DNA from: Paulinella micropora
Taxonomy: Eukaryota; Cercozoa; Imbricatea; Euglyphida
Assembly: GCA_009731375.1 (NCBI GenBank)
Contig: BJOX01000083.1
Coordinates: 874,135-929,326, forward strand
Length of the DNA stretch: 55,192 nucleotides
Reading direction: 5' to 3'
Part shown: positions 34,019-44,539 of the stretch, piece by piece
Layout: each line of letters starts with the position of its first letter
Numbering within the stretch: position 1 is the first letter of the stretch
Notes under the pieces: model-generated
The model's database searches: none
Seen by the model: the letters and a program-made list of their open reading frames with translations, nothing else
Told to the model about the DNA's origin: nothing
Translations under genes and position numbers: made by a program

Positions 34019-34448
34019 AACTTCGTCGACCCCGATATCAATGTTCTCTATGTACTTATGGCATTACAGGGTGGGGTTAGCAGGTTGGAGTCTTGGTTTT
34101 CCCCGTTTTCCCTTGGCGTCGGGATACGATTCCCGAGGCCCCTCAATTTAGCCACTCAACCAGTCGTTATGGAGTCGAGAAGAAGCTACATAGAAGCCTG
34201 ATGGGATCCGTCGACGACTACGTGGCGAAGCCGTCGTTGAGACTTTCTACGATATTTTTTCTCTTGTTGGTTAGACAGGACTTTTTTCTCTTTTCTCTCT
34301 TTCCTTCCTTCCCGTCGATGTTTATTTTTCTCTCTCCACCATAGTTACCCTTTACGTTTCTATTGGGATTTCCCTCAGGCTTCCCTCATATATGTTTATT
34401 TTCATAGCTTTTACATCGTCCCTTCCCATTATATTTTCATTTTTATCC

Positions 34449-34576
<128 letters not shown>

Positions 34577-34804
34577 GCCCTGTCGCCAGTTCGATTCCCG
34601 TCGGTGCCACCAGTATTTTCATTGAACATACCGGTCTATTTCTGGACCAGTATTTTCATTGAACATACCGGCCCGTCTGGAAGTGTTGGAACTGTCCTTG
34701 CGGGGGTGTCATTAGAGCTTATCGTCAATTCTTCGTACTCCCCTCACGGGTGAGACGATGGAGGCGCATGTGCAGAAATGCATCAGCCATTGACAGAGAA
34801 GCAC
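34577..34804 (+). repeat. Unique island with tRNA-like B-box and a 25-bp duplication
   Basis: 'agttcgattcc' at about 34589 matches the Pol III B-box (GGTTCGANTCC) except for the first base, followed by 'gtgccacca'. Then 'ccagtattttcattgaacat' begins two 25-bp copies at 34610-34634 and 34647-34671. The island is flanked by (TTA)n on both sides. It could be a SINE remnant; no A-box is seen because the upstream sequence is microsatellite. Confidence 0.35.
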
Positions 34805-35078
<274 letters not shown>

Positions 35079-35142
35079 ATTTTAATTTCGCTTCTATACT
35101 TACACTCTAATTCGTCTTACTTACCCTTTTTCATATATTTAC

Positions 35143-35665
35143 TAGTAAGAACGTATTGATGCGACGTGGGAGATTAGGGGACCGAGCAAAACTATGCTTC
35201 AGGGGCCCTGCTCCCTCCCTTGCAGTTCTATTTCTGAGCAAGAAAACGCGTGGCAGTGCAGACCCTGCCATGAAGTGATTCCGCACTAGTAAATTGGTAA
35301 TAGTTACTAACCGCCTCAAAAAGACTAGAAAAATCTGGTACTGGGTGTGGAAAAGTGATCTCATAAAATCACTGTACACTAATTAATACAAAAGAACAGA
35401 CTTGAAAAGGTAATTATCAATAATAATAAGAACGTAAACCGATGACATCCTGTCCTCGTCGTAATCGGAAAAACAATGACTGAGGTCGGTTAGAACACAT
35501 TCTCGAGAACACATAAGATAGTGTCGGCGTGAATCACTACTTATTTCCGAAAGTGGCATGTGTAAAAATAGCCGTTACTCTCCCCCCTTCATAATACGAA
35601 AAGACGAAAACTCGCATAAATCTCATATAAAAATCACACAATACACCTCAATGAGCCTGATAGAG
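35143..35665 (-). repeat. Pseudo-LTR, 3' copy
   Basis: 523 bp; begins 'tagtaagaacgtattgatgc' on the plus strand and ends 'atgagcctgatagag'. It differs from 49590-50112 at one place ('catataaaa' versus 'cacataaaa'). It ends about 56 bp from the RT stop codon. Confidence 0.85.
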
Positions 35666-35720
35666 TCGGCCCCGGTGGACAACCGGGGCCATGCGCAAAA
35701 CGAAAACCGAGTCGTGAATA

Positions 35721-37523
35721 TCAAGGACATAGAGGCAGGTTCATCGGTATGGCTGTTCGGAGACATGGCTGCCAATGGGAATAGCCTTTCACCGGCTGTC
35801 CTCTTAGATCGGGTGGCAGTGTGAATTGGATTACCCAATTCCATTGCTCGCGAAAGGGTAAATCTACTGGAAGGTCGGCTACAGCCATACATAAGTAGCT
35901 ACGAATCGCATCCCATATAGGCTGCTTCCTCGCCATCTGTGTAAGTGCTCGGTAGAAGAGTGACATCGGATATCGGGTTTCGATGAACAGCTTCACTACT
36001 GCGTCGATAAGGTGACACCTAGCGGATGACTGACTAGCAAACAGGGTAAACATCCCCATCAGTGTCCCGATGCGGACGTCTCTTCTGGTAAAATCATCAG
36101 GTGGTGGTAGTCGCGGGAAGCGGACAAGGTTGTCGCACATCATGTGAGTCCAATTCTTGAACGTTGGCCGTGACTGGAAATCTCTGTCGACTGTCGTGGG
36201 CAGGGCAAGATCATATCCCGCAAAAACAAGAAAATGGTAAAGCCCTTTCGTTACTGTCGTCTCCTCTTCGAGTTCTAATCCCCCTGTATAGAACTGTTTG
36301 CTCTGCTGAGACTGCCCTGAGTTCCTGATGGCCGTAAGGAGTCTGTGTACGACCGGATGGCATGGTGGGAGGGTAACCAGGAGGAGAAGGTCGTCTAACT
36401 GCCGGATGCCAAAGAACGATTTCCGAAGCGGTCTCGGGATATAGGCAGTAAGGTTGGTATGCTCGTCTACCATACATTTCAAAACAGCCAACTGCGCTGA
36501 TATATATCCCCCGATCGGACACCCATGCAACTGCATGAAGACCCCGTTCCCCATTGTAAAATGAGCATGGTCAAGATCGAGCTGGACTAGGGCAATGACG
36601 TCTTGAAACGTAAACAAGTAAAAGTTATCCTTCGCCGTAGATGTCTTGTACCCGACTTGATGTTTCGGTGCCCCTCCTGCCACGGACCACGGTTTTCTCG
36701 AGACTTGGAAAGCCTCGACTCGGCGACACGATCGTCCGTCACTACGTCCATAAGTTTGGATGAAGCGTAGCGCGAACATAACGGACTGGAGGACAGACTG
36801 TTTGGATAACCATGTGAACATTTGCTTAACATCAAACTGGTAGGCAAAGAGATGGGCGGTCCCATCTTGGGCGCGGAAACGGGCCATGGCCCTATGGAGT
36901 AGCTCTTGTACCTTAGACAGGTCATTGAGATTGAAATTCACGCAATGTTTGGAGAACTCAAGGACAACAAAGGTGAGAATACGGCCGAGGTTGCGTAATA
37001 GATATCGCCAGGGGGACCGCTTCTGGTTACACACTAGACGAGACTTCTCTATCGGTGACTTGTCCTTGGGGAAGATCAACGCAGAATGGAGTCGGGTTAG
37101 TTTCCGTGCAAGTTTCCCAAATCGTTTCAGGTTTCTGGAAATATAAAGCTGGAAGTACTCGTCAAGTATGTCCTCTGGTTTGCGGTTACACGGCATGAAG
37201 CAAGGGGCTCGTACGACCTCCTTCTCCATCCGGCCATAGGTAAGGACCGGACACTCAACCCATAATGAGTTTGGGTTCTTATCGAGTGCGCACACGACGA
37301 GCCCGTCTAACAAGATCGTAGTCCGGGCAATATCATCCTGATTGATCGGTGCAGGCTCAGTTGCACGTCCAGGTTCTTCCGGTCTCGTCCGCTGGCTAAA
37401 CCAGCACAAAAAACCATCAACCTCATTAACCTTTGCGCCCACATGCAGGAACCTTGCCCTAAACAGATCCAGATAGACGCTGCGTCGAGGACAAGGTCGA
37501 TGTTGTCGAGAAATTGGAGGCAA
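35721..37523 (-). CDS. Reverse transcriptase of the Penelope-like element
   Basis: 600 codons. The first ~12 are probably out of the true frame; homology with the plus copy starts near 'RRSVYLDLF'. Motif 1/2 region 'SALIFPKDKSPIEKSRLV' (res. 147-164), motif A 'YQFDVKQMFTWL' with Asp231, motif B 'QLHGCPIGGYISAQLAVL' (331-348), motif C 'GIRQLDDLLLLV' with Asp377-Asp378. The F..T.GN.V..Q..G.PIG arrangement before motif B is typical of PLE and telomerase-like RTs. All catalytic Asp are present, so it may be active. No endonuclease is seen C-terminal to it; the frame ends just before the pseudo-LTR. Confidence 0.8.
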   Translation of the reverse strand: MPPISRQHRPCPRRSVYLDLFRARFLHVGAKVNEVDGFLCWFSQRTRPEEPGRATEPAPINQDDIARTTILLDGLVVCALDKNPNSLWVECPVLTYGRMEKEVVRAPCFMPCNRKPEDILDEYFQLYISRNLKRFGKLARKLTRLHSALIFPKDKSPIEKSRLVCNQKRSPWRYLLRNLGRILTFVVLEFSKHCVNFNLNDLSKVQELLHRAMARFRAQDGTAHLFAYQFDVKQMFTWLSKQSVLQSVMFALRFIQTYGRSDGRSCRRVEAFQVSRKPWSVAGGAPKHQVGYKTSTAKDNFYLFTFQDVIALVQLDLDHAHFTMGNGVFMQLHGCPIGGYISAQLAVLKCMVDEHTNLTAYIPRPLRKSFFGIRQLDDLLLLVTLPPCHPVVHRLLTAIRNSGQSQQSKQFYTGGLELEEETTVTKGLYHFLVFAGYDLALPTTVDRDFQSRPTFKNWTHMMCDNLVRFPRLPPPDDFTRRDVRIGTLMGMFTLFASQSSARCHLIDAVVKLFIETRYPMSLFYRALTQMARKQPIWDAIRSYLCMAVADLPVDLPFREQWNWVIQFTLPPDLRGQPVKGYSHWQPCLRTAIPMNLPLCP

Positions 37524-37796
37524 GAACGGATGAGGCTAATACATGCAGAAGACTGGGACGGTGCTGGTGCCCACTTTGTGCTCATGGCTCCTACTCGGCC
37601 AGCTGTTCCTGGCATGTCGCTAAGGCGGGAAGAGAAATGGGCGGCAGTCGGTTGGAGTGGCCGCCATCGGGCTTCTCTCTGCACCCACAAACCGGAAGGA
37701 CTGGGTTAGTTCGGCCTGATTGCACAGTGATGTGGCTATCGTTGGTGGGGCGGTAAAACAATATTTTGACCAGAGGCTGGAGTGCACGGCAGGTCG

Positions 37797-38555
37797 CTAG
37801 GTCGGGGACATAGAGAGAGAGAGGAGGTAGGTGGGGATGCTACGGAGAAAAGGCTTTGCAAACGCTGCCCCGACCTCGGTCTTGAGCGTGTATAGAGAGT
37901 TTCGAAAGATTCGGGGAAAACGTCTAAGGTTAGACCTCAGAACGCGGGCAACGTAGTCGCGGACTCGACCGGGGGGTAGCTGCATTGCTTGTCCCCATAT
38001 GTTAATTGCTTGACATAGGGTGGCAGTCCTCATCTGTGGAGCCCACTTCATTGGATGCGTTCCTATGAGCTCAAGAGGAATCACCCCGTCTAGGATAGTG
38101 GCAGTGTTGTCGACCCGCACAACGTGGGTGCAATAGGGTCGAGACAGGGCACGACGTGCGTCGTTAGATCCAAGGCGGACATACGGGGTGACAGTGAGAG
38201 ACGTCTGCTGTTCGTAAAGCTTCGACCGACCATAGAGTCTGCGTAACTGATCCCAGTCCCTTAGGCCGCTTTGGCGTCCAATCTTGTAGATGGAAATAAC
38301 TCGGCCATGCTGGACATCATCTAGTAGTTCGGAAAGGTTGGCATAATAGGATGCTGGTGCTGATCCGGATCGCCATACCGTCAATGACTCGCAGCGCTGA
38401 TATGCACTCGAGTAGTCGATGAGCTTCCCGTCAGGGTCGTTCAGCTGTTGCAACCGTCGGATACGTAAGGTTGGCCTATATGACCATCGGTCCGAAAACG
38501 TGAGATAGCGGCGGGGTACGCTCTTCGAACGGCATTCATGCGTGGTTTGAGCCAA
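37797..38555 (-). CDS. Linker ORF between endonuclease and RT
   Basis: 252 codons continuing the endonuclease protein in a shifted frame (overlap 38441-38555). Conserved with the plus copy: 'ANLSELLDDVQHGRVIS', 'LRDWDQLRRLYGRSKLYE', 'PLELIGTHPMKWAPQMR' and 'VLRSNLRRFPRIFRNS'. No CxC motif, which marks the linker of described permuted PLEs, is seen. It ends at a stop equivalent to the one in the plus copy. Confidence 0.55.
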   Translation of the reverse strand: MAQTTHECRSKSVPRRYLTFSDRWSYRPTLRIRRLQQLNDPDGKLIDYSSAYQRCESLTVWRSGSAPASYYANLSELLDDVQHGRVISIYKIGRQSGLRDWDQLRRLYGRSKLYEQQTSLTVTPYVRLGSNDARRALSRPYCTHVVRVDNTATILDGVIPLELIGTHPMKWAPQMRTATLCQAINIWGQAMQLPPGRVRDYVARVLRSNLRRFPRIFRNSLYTLKTEVGAAFAKPFLRSIPTYLLSLSMSPT

Positions 38556-39088
38556 TCAATACATTTCCTCTCTAGGGAAAGTCTCTGTGACTTGAGCAGG
38601 TTCGAGAGATCAGGAGAGGGGTGGCGGGGTATGTTGCAGATTAGGATAATGGGTACCGATATGAATGTGTAGTATCCTACTTTTCCGCCAAGCCTCGAGA
38701 AACGGGAGGTAAGCGAGCGGTTACGTAGGGCGGCGAATTCCTGTTTGGTGCGTGTATACCACACATATGATTCGCCTATATAGTCTAGCTTCGAGCGAGT
38801 AGAGAAAAAATAGTAGATAAGGGATACATGGTTATATAGTTGCGCAGAGCGGTTGCGTAGCGCGGTGTAGACATCATACGAGTCGTAGTGAGACGCAAGC
38901 CAAGGGAGTAAAGCACGAAGTTTACGTGTGGTTGGCGTGCTATAAAAGATTGTGGATAAGACAGCGAGGAAAAAGTGGCATTGCATCAGGGGCATGAAGA
39001 CAGTCCAAAGAATGCCCCCTCTAGATTTGAATGCAAGCTGTTTGGCAAAAATAGCTAGGCGTGTTGCCTTACGGATGGACAGTTTCAC
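38441..39088 (-). CDS. GIY-YIG endonuclease of the Penelope-like element
   Basis: 215 codons. GIY strand 'IYYFFS' (91-96), YIG strand 'LDYIGES' (101-107), catalytic Arg113 in 'WYTRTKQEF', Glu173 in 'SLERKCI' and Asn185 in 'LKPRMN'. The hydrophobic N-terminal third precedes the fold. The nuclease lies upstream of the RT, the reverse of canonical Penelope order. No CCHH zinc motif is visible, as in Chlamys-type elements. Confidence 0.75.
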   Translation of the reverse strand: MKLSIRKATRLAIFAKQLAFKSRGGILWTVFMPLMQCHFFLAVLSTIFYSTPTTRKLRALLPWLASHYDSYDVYTALRNRSAQLYNHVSLIYYFFSTRSKLDYIGESYVWYTRTKQEFAALRNRSLTSRFSRLGGKVGYYTFISVPIILICNIPRHPSPDLSNLLKSQRLSLERKCIDWLKPRMNAVRRAYPAAISRFRTDGHIGQPYVSDGCNS

Positions 39089-39186
39089 AGCCCGCGTCGC
39101 AGGGCGGGTAACGTTAAAGGGGGGAATGTCAGATAGGAGAGAGAACAGGTGGGAGATGCTAGACAGTAGAAAAAGGATGGTAGATA

Positions 39187-39534
39187 CTAATGAGGCAGGC
39201 TGTGCTCTATCCTAGTAGTCATTAGGCATAAGAGCTCGCTTTTGAAGGCGTCCCCCTCGTGTGGTTTGCGTTTGCGACCGTCTTGTCGGCGAGGTCGTCT
39301 GACCTTGGCTGAGAGAACCTCCTCGTCCACGCCTACGACCTCGGTTCGTTTGGCGATGGCTCTCGTCGGCATCCGTTGTATCGTACAGCCTCGTGGTCGA
39401 CAACGGTTGTCCAAAGCGGACACGCTTAGATGCCTGAGGTGAAGAAAGGGGGAGCAAATCAGGATTTGATGAGAGGGGTTGCAGGTAGGTTGCTGGTGGT
39501 CCTGAAGATAGAGAAAGAGAAAGGAGGAAAGCAT
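39187..39534 (-). other. Arg-rich open region upstream of the endonuclease
   Basis: Two overlapping minus frames encode basic sequence, e.g. 'QTNRGRRRGRGGSLSQG' (39212-39457) and 'RRPRRQDGRKRKP' in the other frame. It may be the end of ORF1, cut from its start by the DIRS insertion at 39555. Not a recognised family. Confidence 0.3.
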
Positions 39535-39554
39535 GACATAGTCATAGCATAGAG

Positions 39555-39783
39555 TTAAAGTTTCCGTATCGTAGTTTCGAATTTACTTAGTAAGAGAACA
39601 GAAAAGCTTTATTGGCCTAACCTTCCGAACTCGTCGGAGTAGTGTGGAGGGAAAGGGGCTAGGCTCAAATATTTCAGGACTCAAGTTTACAAAACACCAA
39701 AAGTTGACGGCTCTGATGTCCACTCGGAACACAGACAGCCGCACCTAAAACCTTGAGTACTGAAACCGAACATTACAAATACC
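39555..39783 (-). repeat. DIRS split repeat A1
   Basis: 229 bp starting 'ttaaagtttccgtatcgtag'. Matches 40380-40608 with two differences. Confidence 0.9.
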
Positions 39784-40193
39784 GGCACGCTCTACTAGTC
39801 AACTAAGAAGACCGGGTGGAGGAGGGGATAGTGAAAGGAAAAAACAAAGAAATGGAATAACACTATCTATTAAAGCCAGACAGAGAAACCGGGCGGAGGA
39901 GGGAGAGCGGACGGCAAACTAATGTTAGAGCGACTGAACAATCCCAAGGACCGGAACAAACCTACACTAAACAAGGGAAGGCACCAAGCACAATGAGCAG
40001 GCCAACCTAGTGACTAGTTGTTCACGGCAACAACCGAAGGTAGCACCAAAACAGTCCAAGGGAGACGCGACGAAGTCGGAGCGAGCAGAACCAGCGGAGG
40101 CCACCAGCGATCACCGAACACCACCAAAAGCCCAGAGCAGACAGAAGCAAAGGACAAACAAAAACAAAACAAGGGAAGGGTGGGCGGGAGTTT

Positions 40194-40229
40194 GAAAGTT
40201 GGGAAGATCTTTCGATCTTCCCAACTTTC
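40194..40229. other. Perfect 16-bp hairpin at the B1 edge
   Basis: 'gaaagttgggaagatc', loop 'tttc', then the exact complement. Only the right half belongs to repeat B; at B2 the left half is absent, so the hairpin exists only at the internal junction. It could serve in transcription termination, circle formation or recombinase binding. Confidence 0.6.
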
Positions 40230-40379
40230 CAACCTAGGCCTAACCAGACGCCGGATCAAACACGCGCCGGCTCCGCCGGCACGGCTACGCCGCGCCGACC
40301 GGACTACCGTAAAAGCGAAACGTCTCCTCGGAACTTTAACGGCGGTTAACTCCGGGCGAAGCCCGGAGCAAACCAGTAA
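40208..40379 (-). repeat. DIRS split repeat B1
   Basis: 172 bp from 'tctttcgatcttccc' to 'aaaccagtaa'. Matches 46837-47008 with one difference (ggcggtt/ggcagtt). It contains GC-rich near-palindromes ('gccggctccgccggc', 'ccgggcgaagcccgg'). Confidence 0.9.
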
Positions 40380-40608
40380 TTAAAGTTTCCGTATCGTAGT
40401 TTCGAATTTACTTAGTAAGAGAACAGAAAAGCTTTATTGGCCTAACCTTCCGAACTCGTCGGAGTAGTGTGGAGGGAAAGGGGCTAGGCTCAAATATTTC
40501 AGGACTCAAGTTTACAAAACACTAAAAGTTGACGGCTCTGATGTCCACTCGGAACACAGACAGCCGCACCTAAAAACTTGAGTACTGAAACCGAACATTA
40601 CAAATACC
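40380..40608 (-). repeat. DIRS split repeat A2
   Basis: 229-bp copy of A1, immediately adjacent to B1. The B1/A2 boundary (agtaa|ttaaag) should reproduce the circle junction. Confidence 0.9.
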
Positions 40609-40622
40609 TCCAACATTTGAGC

Positions 40623-41618
40623 CTAGAGATTTGCCCCTCCCCCCATAGCTTTCTGTTCAGCAACAAGCTCGGCCATCCTTGCGCCCACGTAAAGACGAAA
40701 GCAAGACGAAGACCACCGACCCGCACGCATGATCGATGAATCCGAAGCACCGAGCGAGAAGAGACGAGCTGCACCACCACGACGAAGCGAGATCCCGTTG
40801 AACCGACCACCAGTCGCGACTCCAGCCTTCTGCAGAAGCTCCCGAGCTGTGCTGACAAACGTGGCGCGATCGAGCGGGGAATTGTCAGAAAGACGGAAGT
40901 AAGGATAGTTCCCCGCCAAAGGGAGCTTGAAAGCATCGCGACTTGACTCGAAGATCTTCTTCCACGCGTGGGGACAGACGAGCGGGTTCTCTTGTTCTGC
41001 AAGGCCAACATCACAACCGCGGCGAAATGGGTCTTGCTTTGCGCCATCCAGGGTAACCATTATGAGACTCATGTCGTCAACAAGGCGCATTTGAACAAAG
41101 GAGTTGACAAGGAACCGGCACGTTGCGAGCGATCCAGAAGCTACTAACTCGCCTACACGAAAGAGTCCAAAGAAGCCCCAGACTGCCGCAGTGACGACCG
41201 TGGCCCAGAGATGACGAGTGGACTTGGGGATGTTGCGATCCTTGACTGCCCCTAGAGTATAGCTCGCCATAGCTTCTAACATCGGCAGCTCTAAGGTGAG
41301 ACGGTTGTCGAGCTTGGTGCGCTTACTGCGCTTGATTCCTCGCCACGCCATCTCCTCGAAGTGGTTGTCGGTGGGGTCATCTAGGCTCAACCGGAGGCAG
41401 AAGTCTCGGATTGCATACATATAAACTTTACAGGTGGATACCGACATGAACCGGCTCAACCAAACAAGAAAGAGAACGAGGAGTACAGGGTCGGGTTGCC
41501 ACCAGACAGGACACCAGTGGTCCATTGAGTAGGCGGAGCAGAAAGAACGCAACTTGCGGATGGCTGAGCTGTAGGCGGCACTGGTGCTATAAGAGACAGA
41601 GCACGTCATGACTTCCAT
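40623..41618 (-). CDS. Tyrosine recombinase of the DIRS element
   Basis: 331 codons from an ATG. An N-terminal SAM-like helical domain ('YSTSAAYSSAIRKLRSFC') is followed by the catalytic domain: first Arg in 'GLFRVGEL' (Arg154), 'GISLRRGGAARLFSLG' (277-290, second Arg, His replaced by Ser as in DIRS recombinases), 'AGRWSSSCFRLY' (299-310) with nucleophile Tyr310. It cuts and rejoins DNA through a Tyr-phosphate link to integrate the circular cDNA. It is in the same frame as the RT ORF; the frame is open from 41756 down to this start. Confidence 0.9.
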   Translation of the reverse strand: MEVMTCSVSYSTSAAYSSAIRKLRSFCSAYSMDHWCPVWWQPDPVLLVLFLVWLSRFMSVSTCKVYMYAIRDFCLRLSLDDPTDNHFEEMAWRGIKRSKRTKLDNRLTLELPMLEAMASYTLGAVKDRNIPKSTRHLWATVVTAAVWGFFGLFRVGELVASGSLATCRFLVNSFVQMRLVDDMSLIMVTLDGAKQDPFRRGCDVGLAEQENPLVCPHAWKKIFESSRDAFKLPLAGNYPYFRLSDNSPLDRATFVSTARELLQKAGVATGGRFNGISLRRGGAARLFSLGASDSSIMRAGRWSSSCFRLYVGARMAELVAEQKAMGGGANL

Positions 41619-41756
41619 CGCAGAGGTGACGAGCCAAGGTACTTCCGTTACTGCTGAAGAGGTCGTAAAGAAGGCCCGGACGGGTTCGACTTGCGCCAGG
41701 TCTCGGTCGCTTGGGCCATCTGAGCACGGGCCAACAAATCGACAATGTGAATGCGT

Positions 41757-44167
41757 TTACGCGGCTCTTGAGAGGCAGTGAGAGACTCCAAGAAGAGAAA
41801 GCTTGGAAGTCCAAGAGTCAATGAGACTCTTAATGTTTGTCCGAGGCGAGTAGCACGAGTTCAGACAGTGAGCAGCCGGGGCACAGTCCGTGACAATATG
41901 AAACTTTCTGTAACCCAGTGCGACCGCAAATTCAAAAGCTGCAACGTAAGCACTGAATAACTCACGCATCGGAGACGAGTCGACTAGAGACTCAGAGCGC
42001 AGAAGGGCTAACTCTTCAACGAACCAACAGCGAGAAACGAAAAGACCTTTGGAACGAAAGGGGGCCATGGCAATGGCACCCCTCCCCCACTGCGAACCCT
42101 CCACCTCGCAAAAGTTCGCATCGGACCAAAGAGTGCACTTGGCGGGGTCGTCGACCCATATCATCGAGTCCTTGTCATAAAGTCCCGTCTTAAGGAAGTC
42201 CGACAGCGGGAGACGGAAGCTGGAGTCAAGGAGAAGGCTGCGTGCCCACCTCGCAGCGTGGCAAGCTCTAGAACTAAAACGGCCACCTTTGCTACGCGAT
42301 GTCGACATGGTATTGAAAGCTATACGCATGTTTCCAACCGCTGGTCGAAGAAAAAAGAGCATCTGGGAGACAAAGCACAAAAGGCCCAGGAGCCGCTCGA
42401 AAGACTTGACAGAGTAGAAGCCGCCACCAGCGATGGTGTCCAAGGCGTCCAGAACGATCTTGCGCTTGTCAGAGGGCAGCTCTACGAACCAAAAGCCCTT
42501 GCGAGTGTCCTTGTGCCAACCGAGGGCGCGAAAGGACTGGCCAATAAATTCCTCGTGCCACGGAATCCCCAGAAACTTAGAGAGGCTATCGAATTTCAAC
42601 CTGAGCGCCCTGGCTTCCTTCCAGGAAGCGCAGACGACGTCACTGTTGTCGACATAAAGCTTCATTGGGATAGACTTGTAGAGAAAGATGGACTCGAGGG
42701 CTCTAGCAAAACGATTCCAGCCGTCGGCGGCATAGACGCCCCCAAACCCGGGCACAAGAAGAACGAAGTACACAAGGTCGCCGGTGACGGGGTCTCTGCA
42801 CGAAGAAACCTGTTGCCAGAAGAGCGAAGGCAGCAACGGGGTCTGGTTGTAAGCAGACTTGACATCTGCCCCAAAGACGACACAACCGGGACCGGCTTGG
42901 ATGATCCTAGCCATCTGCATGTCGTGCGTATAATACTCTACCCCATCATCCGTTCTCGGGCAAAGCTGATTGAAGGAGAGAAAACGGGGAAAGGAAAGGT
43001 CATTGATTAACCTCCTTTCTCCGTTCTCAGGATGCCACTTATCTTTCGGGATGGCATGCTCACGCGTGACTATGGCTTGATGACTGCAAGCATTGTTCGG
43101 AAAGGGAGGCCTCGTGAACGGGCCCGCCATGAAGCCTTTCTCAACTGCTTTCATGTTGGCGTCATAGATCTGACTGTTGTCTTCCTCTGAGAGGGCACGA
43201 GCAAGAGAATAATCGCGTAAGAATTCTCCTGTGCCTCTATAGTGGGTGTCAGTGCCCGTAAGGAATCCCTCAAGCCAAACGACCTCTGCTTCCGGCAAGC
43301 AAAGCTTAGCAAGGCCCACGATATTGTCTACTTTGAAGACAGATTTATATGGTTTAATAACACCATTCCAAACCGGCAAAACCTCACGTTTGCCCGGCTG
43401 AAACCTCTTGTCACCCTCATTGCAACCAAAGAAATGGATATTCCTACCTCTCCCCCTCTGAAACCTAAAGTCTACCAGAGCTATACCCCCGACCTGCAAG
43501 CCGCGAGAAGAGTCACGAACGAACCAAACATGCGTGGTGTGAGGTTCGAAACACAAAAGTTCCACCTTGCCGTGAAACCCTATCAACGCAACCACTCTGG
43601 CCTGCCGTAGCCTAGGTATAAGGGAGGAAAGAGAAATAGAGGGAGAGGCAGGAAGGATGAAACACCAGAAGGGAAAGTCATGCCACCAGATGTTTCCACT
43701 CTCCAACTCTGACAACAGAGAAGGGAGGGAATCAACGGACACGATCCCAGCTGTCAACAGATCAGAAGGCACAGAGGGGGAGACTGAAATCCCAACACTG
43801 CACGACAAAGAAGAGACCTTGGACGGGGGAAGAGAGCGAACCAAAGCGCCCATCTCTTCCTCAGCCTCAGTCTTGGCAATTTCCCAAATCCACCTAGGGA
43901 AAGGGACGAAAAAGGAAGCAGAAGTGAGAGAGGGAGAAGCAGAGAGGCTTGAAGGGACCACATTGCCTTGCAAGCCACTCTGTTCATTACACAGCACCAG
44001 AGGCTGCTGAGCAGAAGAAGAACTGGAACCCACCAAGGGGAAACTACTGGAAGGAGCAATACAAGGGGAGGAAGACAGAGAAGATGAAGGTTGGATGTGT
44101 TGCTGTAGCTGTTGTTGAAACTGTAGACGTTGATGAAGTTGTTGAGGTTGAAGTTGTTGTTGTTGTA

Positions 44168-44211
<44 letters not shown>

Positions 44212-44218
44212 TGTTGCT

Positions 44219-44258
<40 letters not shown>

Positions 44259-44284
44259 CTGTAGTTGTTGTTGTTGTTGCTGTA

Positions 44285-44321
<37 letters not shown>

Positions 44322-44394
44322 TTGTTGATGTTGTCGTTGTTGTCGTTGTTGTCGTTGTTGTCGTTGTTGTTGTTGTTGTTGATGTTGTTGATGT

Positions 44395-44438
<44 letters not shown>

Positions 44439-44448
44439 TAATTGTAGT

Positions 44449-44482
<34 letters not shown>

Positions 44483-44487
44483 GTTGC

Positions 44488-44539
<52 letters not shown>

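Larger units (their letters stand above)
29594..34150 (+). mobile_element. Decayed Penelope-like retroelement with permuted (N-terminal) GIY-YIG, plus-strand copy
   Basis: Order on the plus strand: a low-complexity Pro/Thr-rich open region (29594-30470), a GIY-YIG endonuclease (30763-31425), a linker (31493-32031) and a reverse transcriptase in pieces (32065-34018). Homologous blocks match the minus-strand element at 35.7-39.1 kb in the same order but are clearly diverged at the protein level. Frames break repeatedly and there are in-frame stops in conserved RT motifs, so it is dead. An N-terminal endonuclease is the permuted order described for Chlamys/Naiad-type PLEs. The 5' limit is uncertain and there is a 10-N gap at 29584. 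The 3' end runs into (TTA)n. Confidence 0.7.

Noticed and set aside
42258-43010. 250-codon plus-strand ORF
   Set aside because: It lies opposite the conserved RT motifs of the DIRS element and has no domain of its own.
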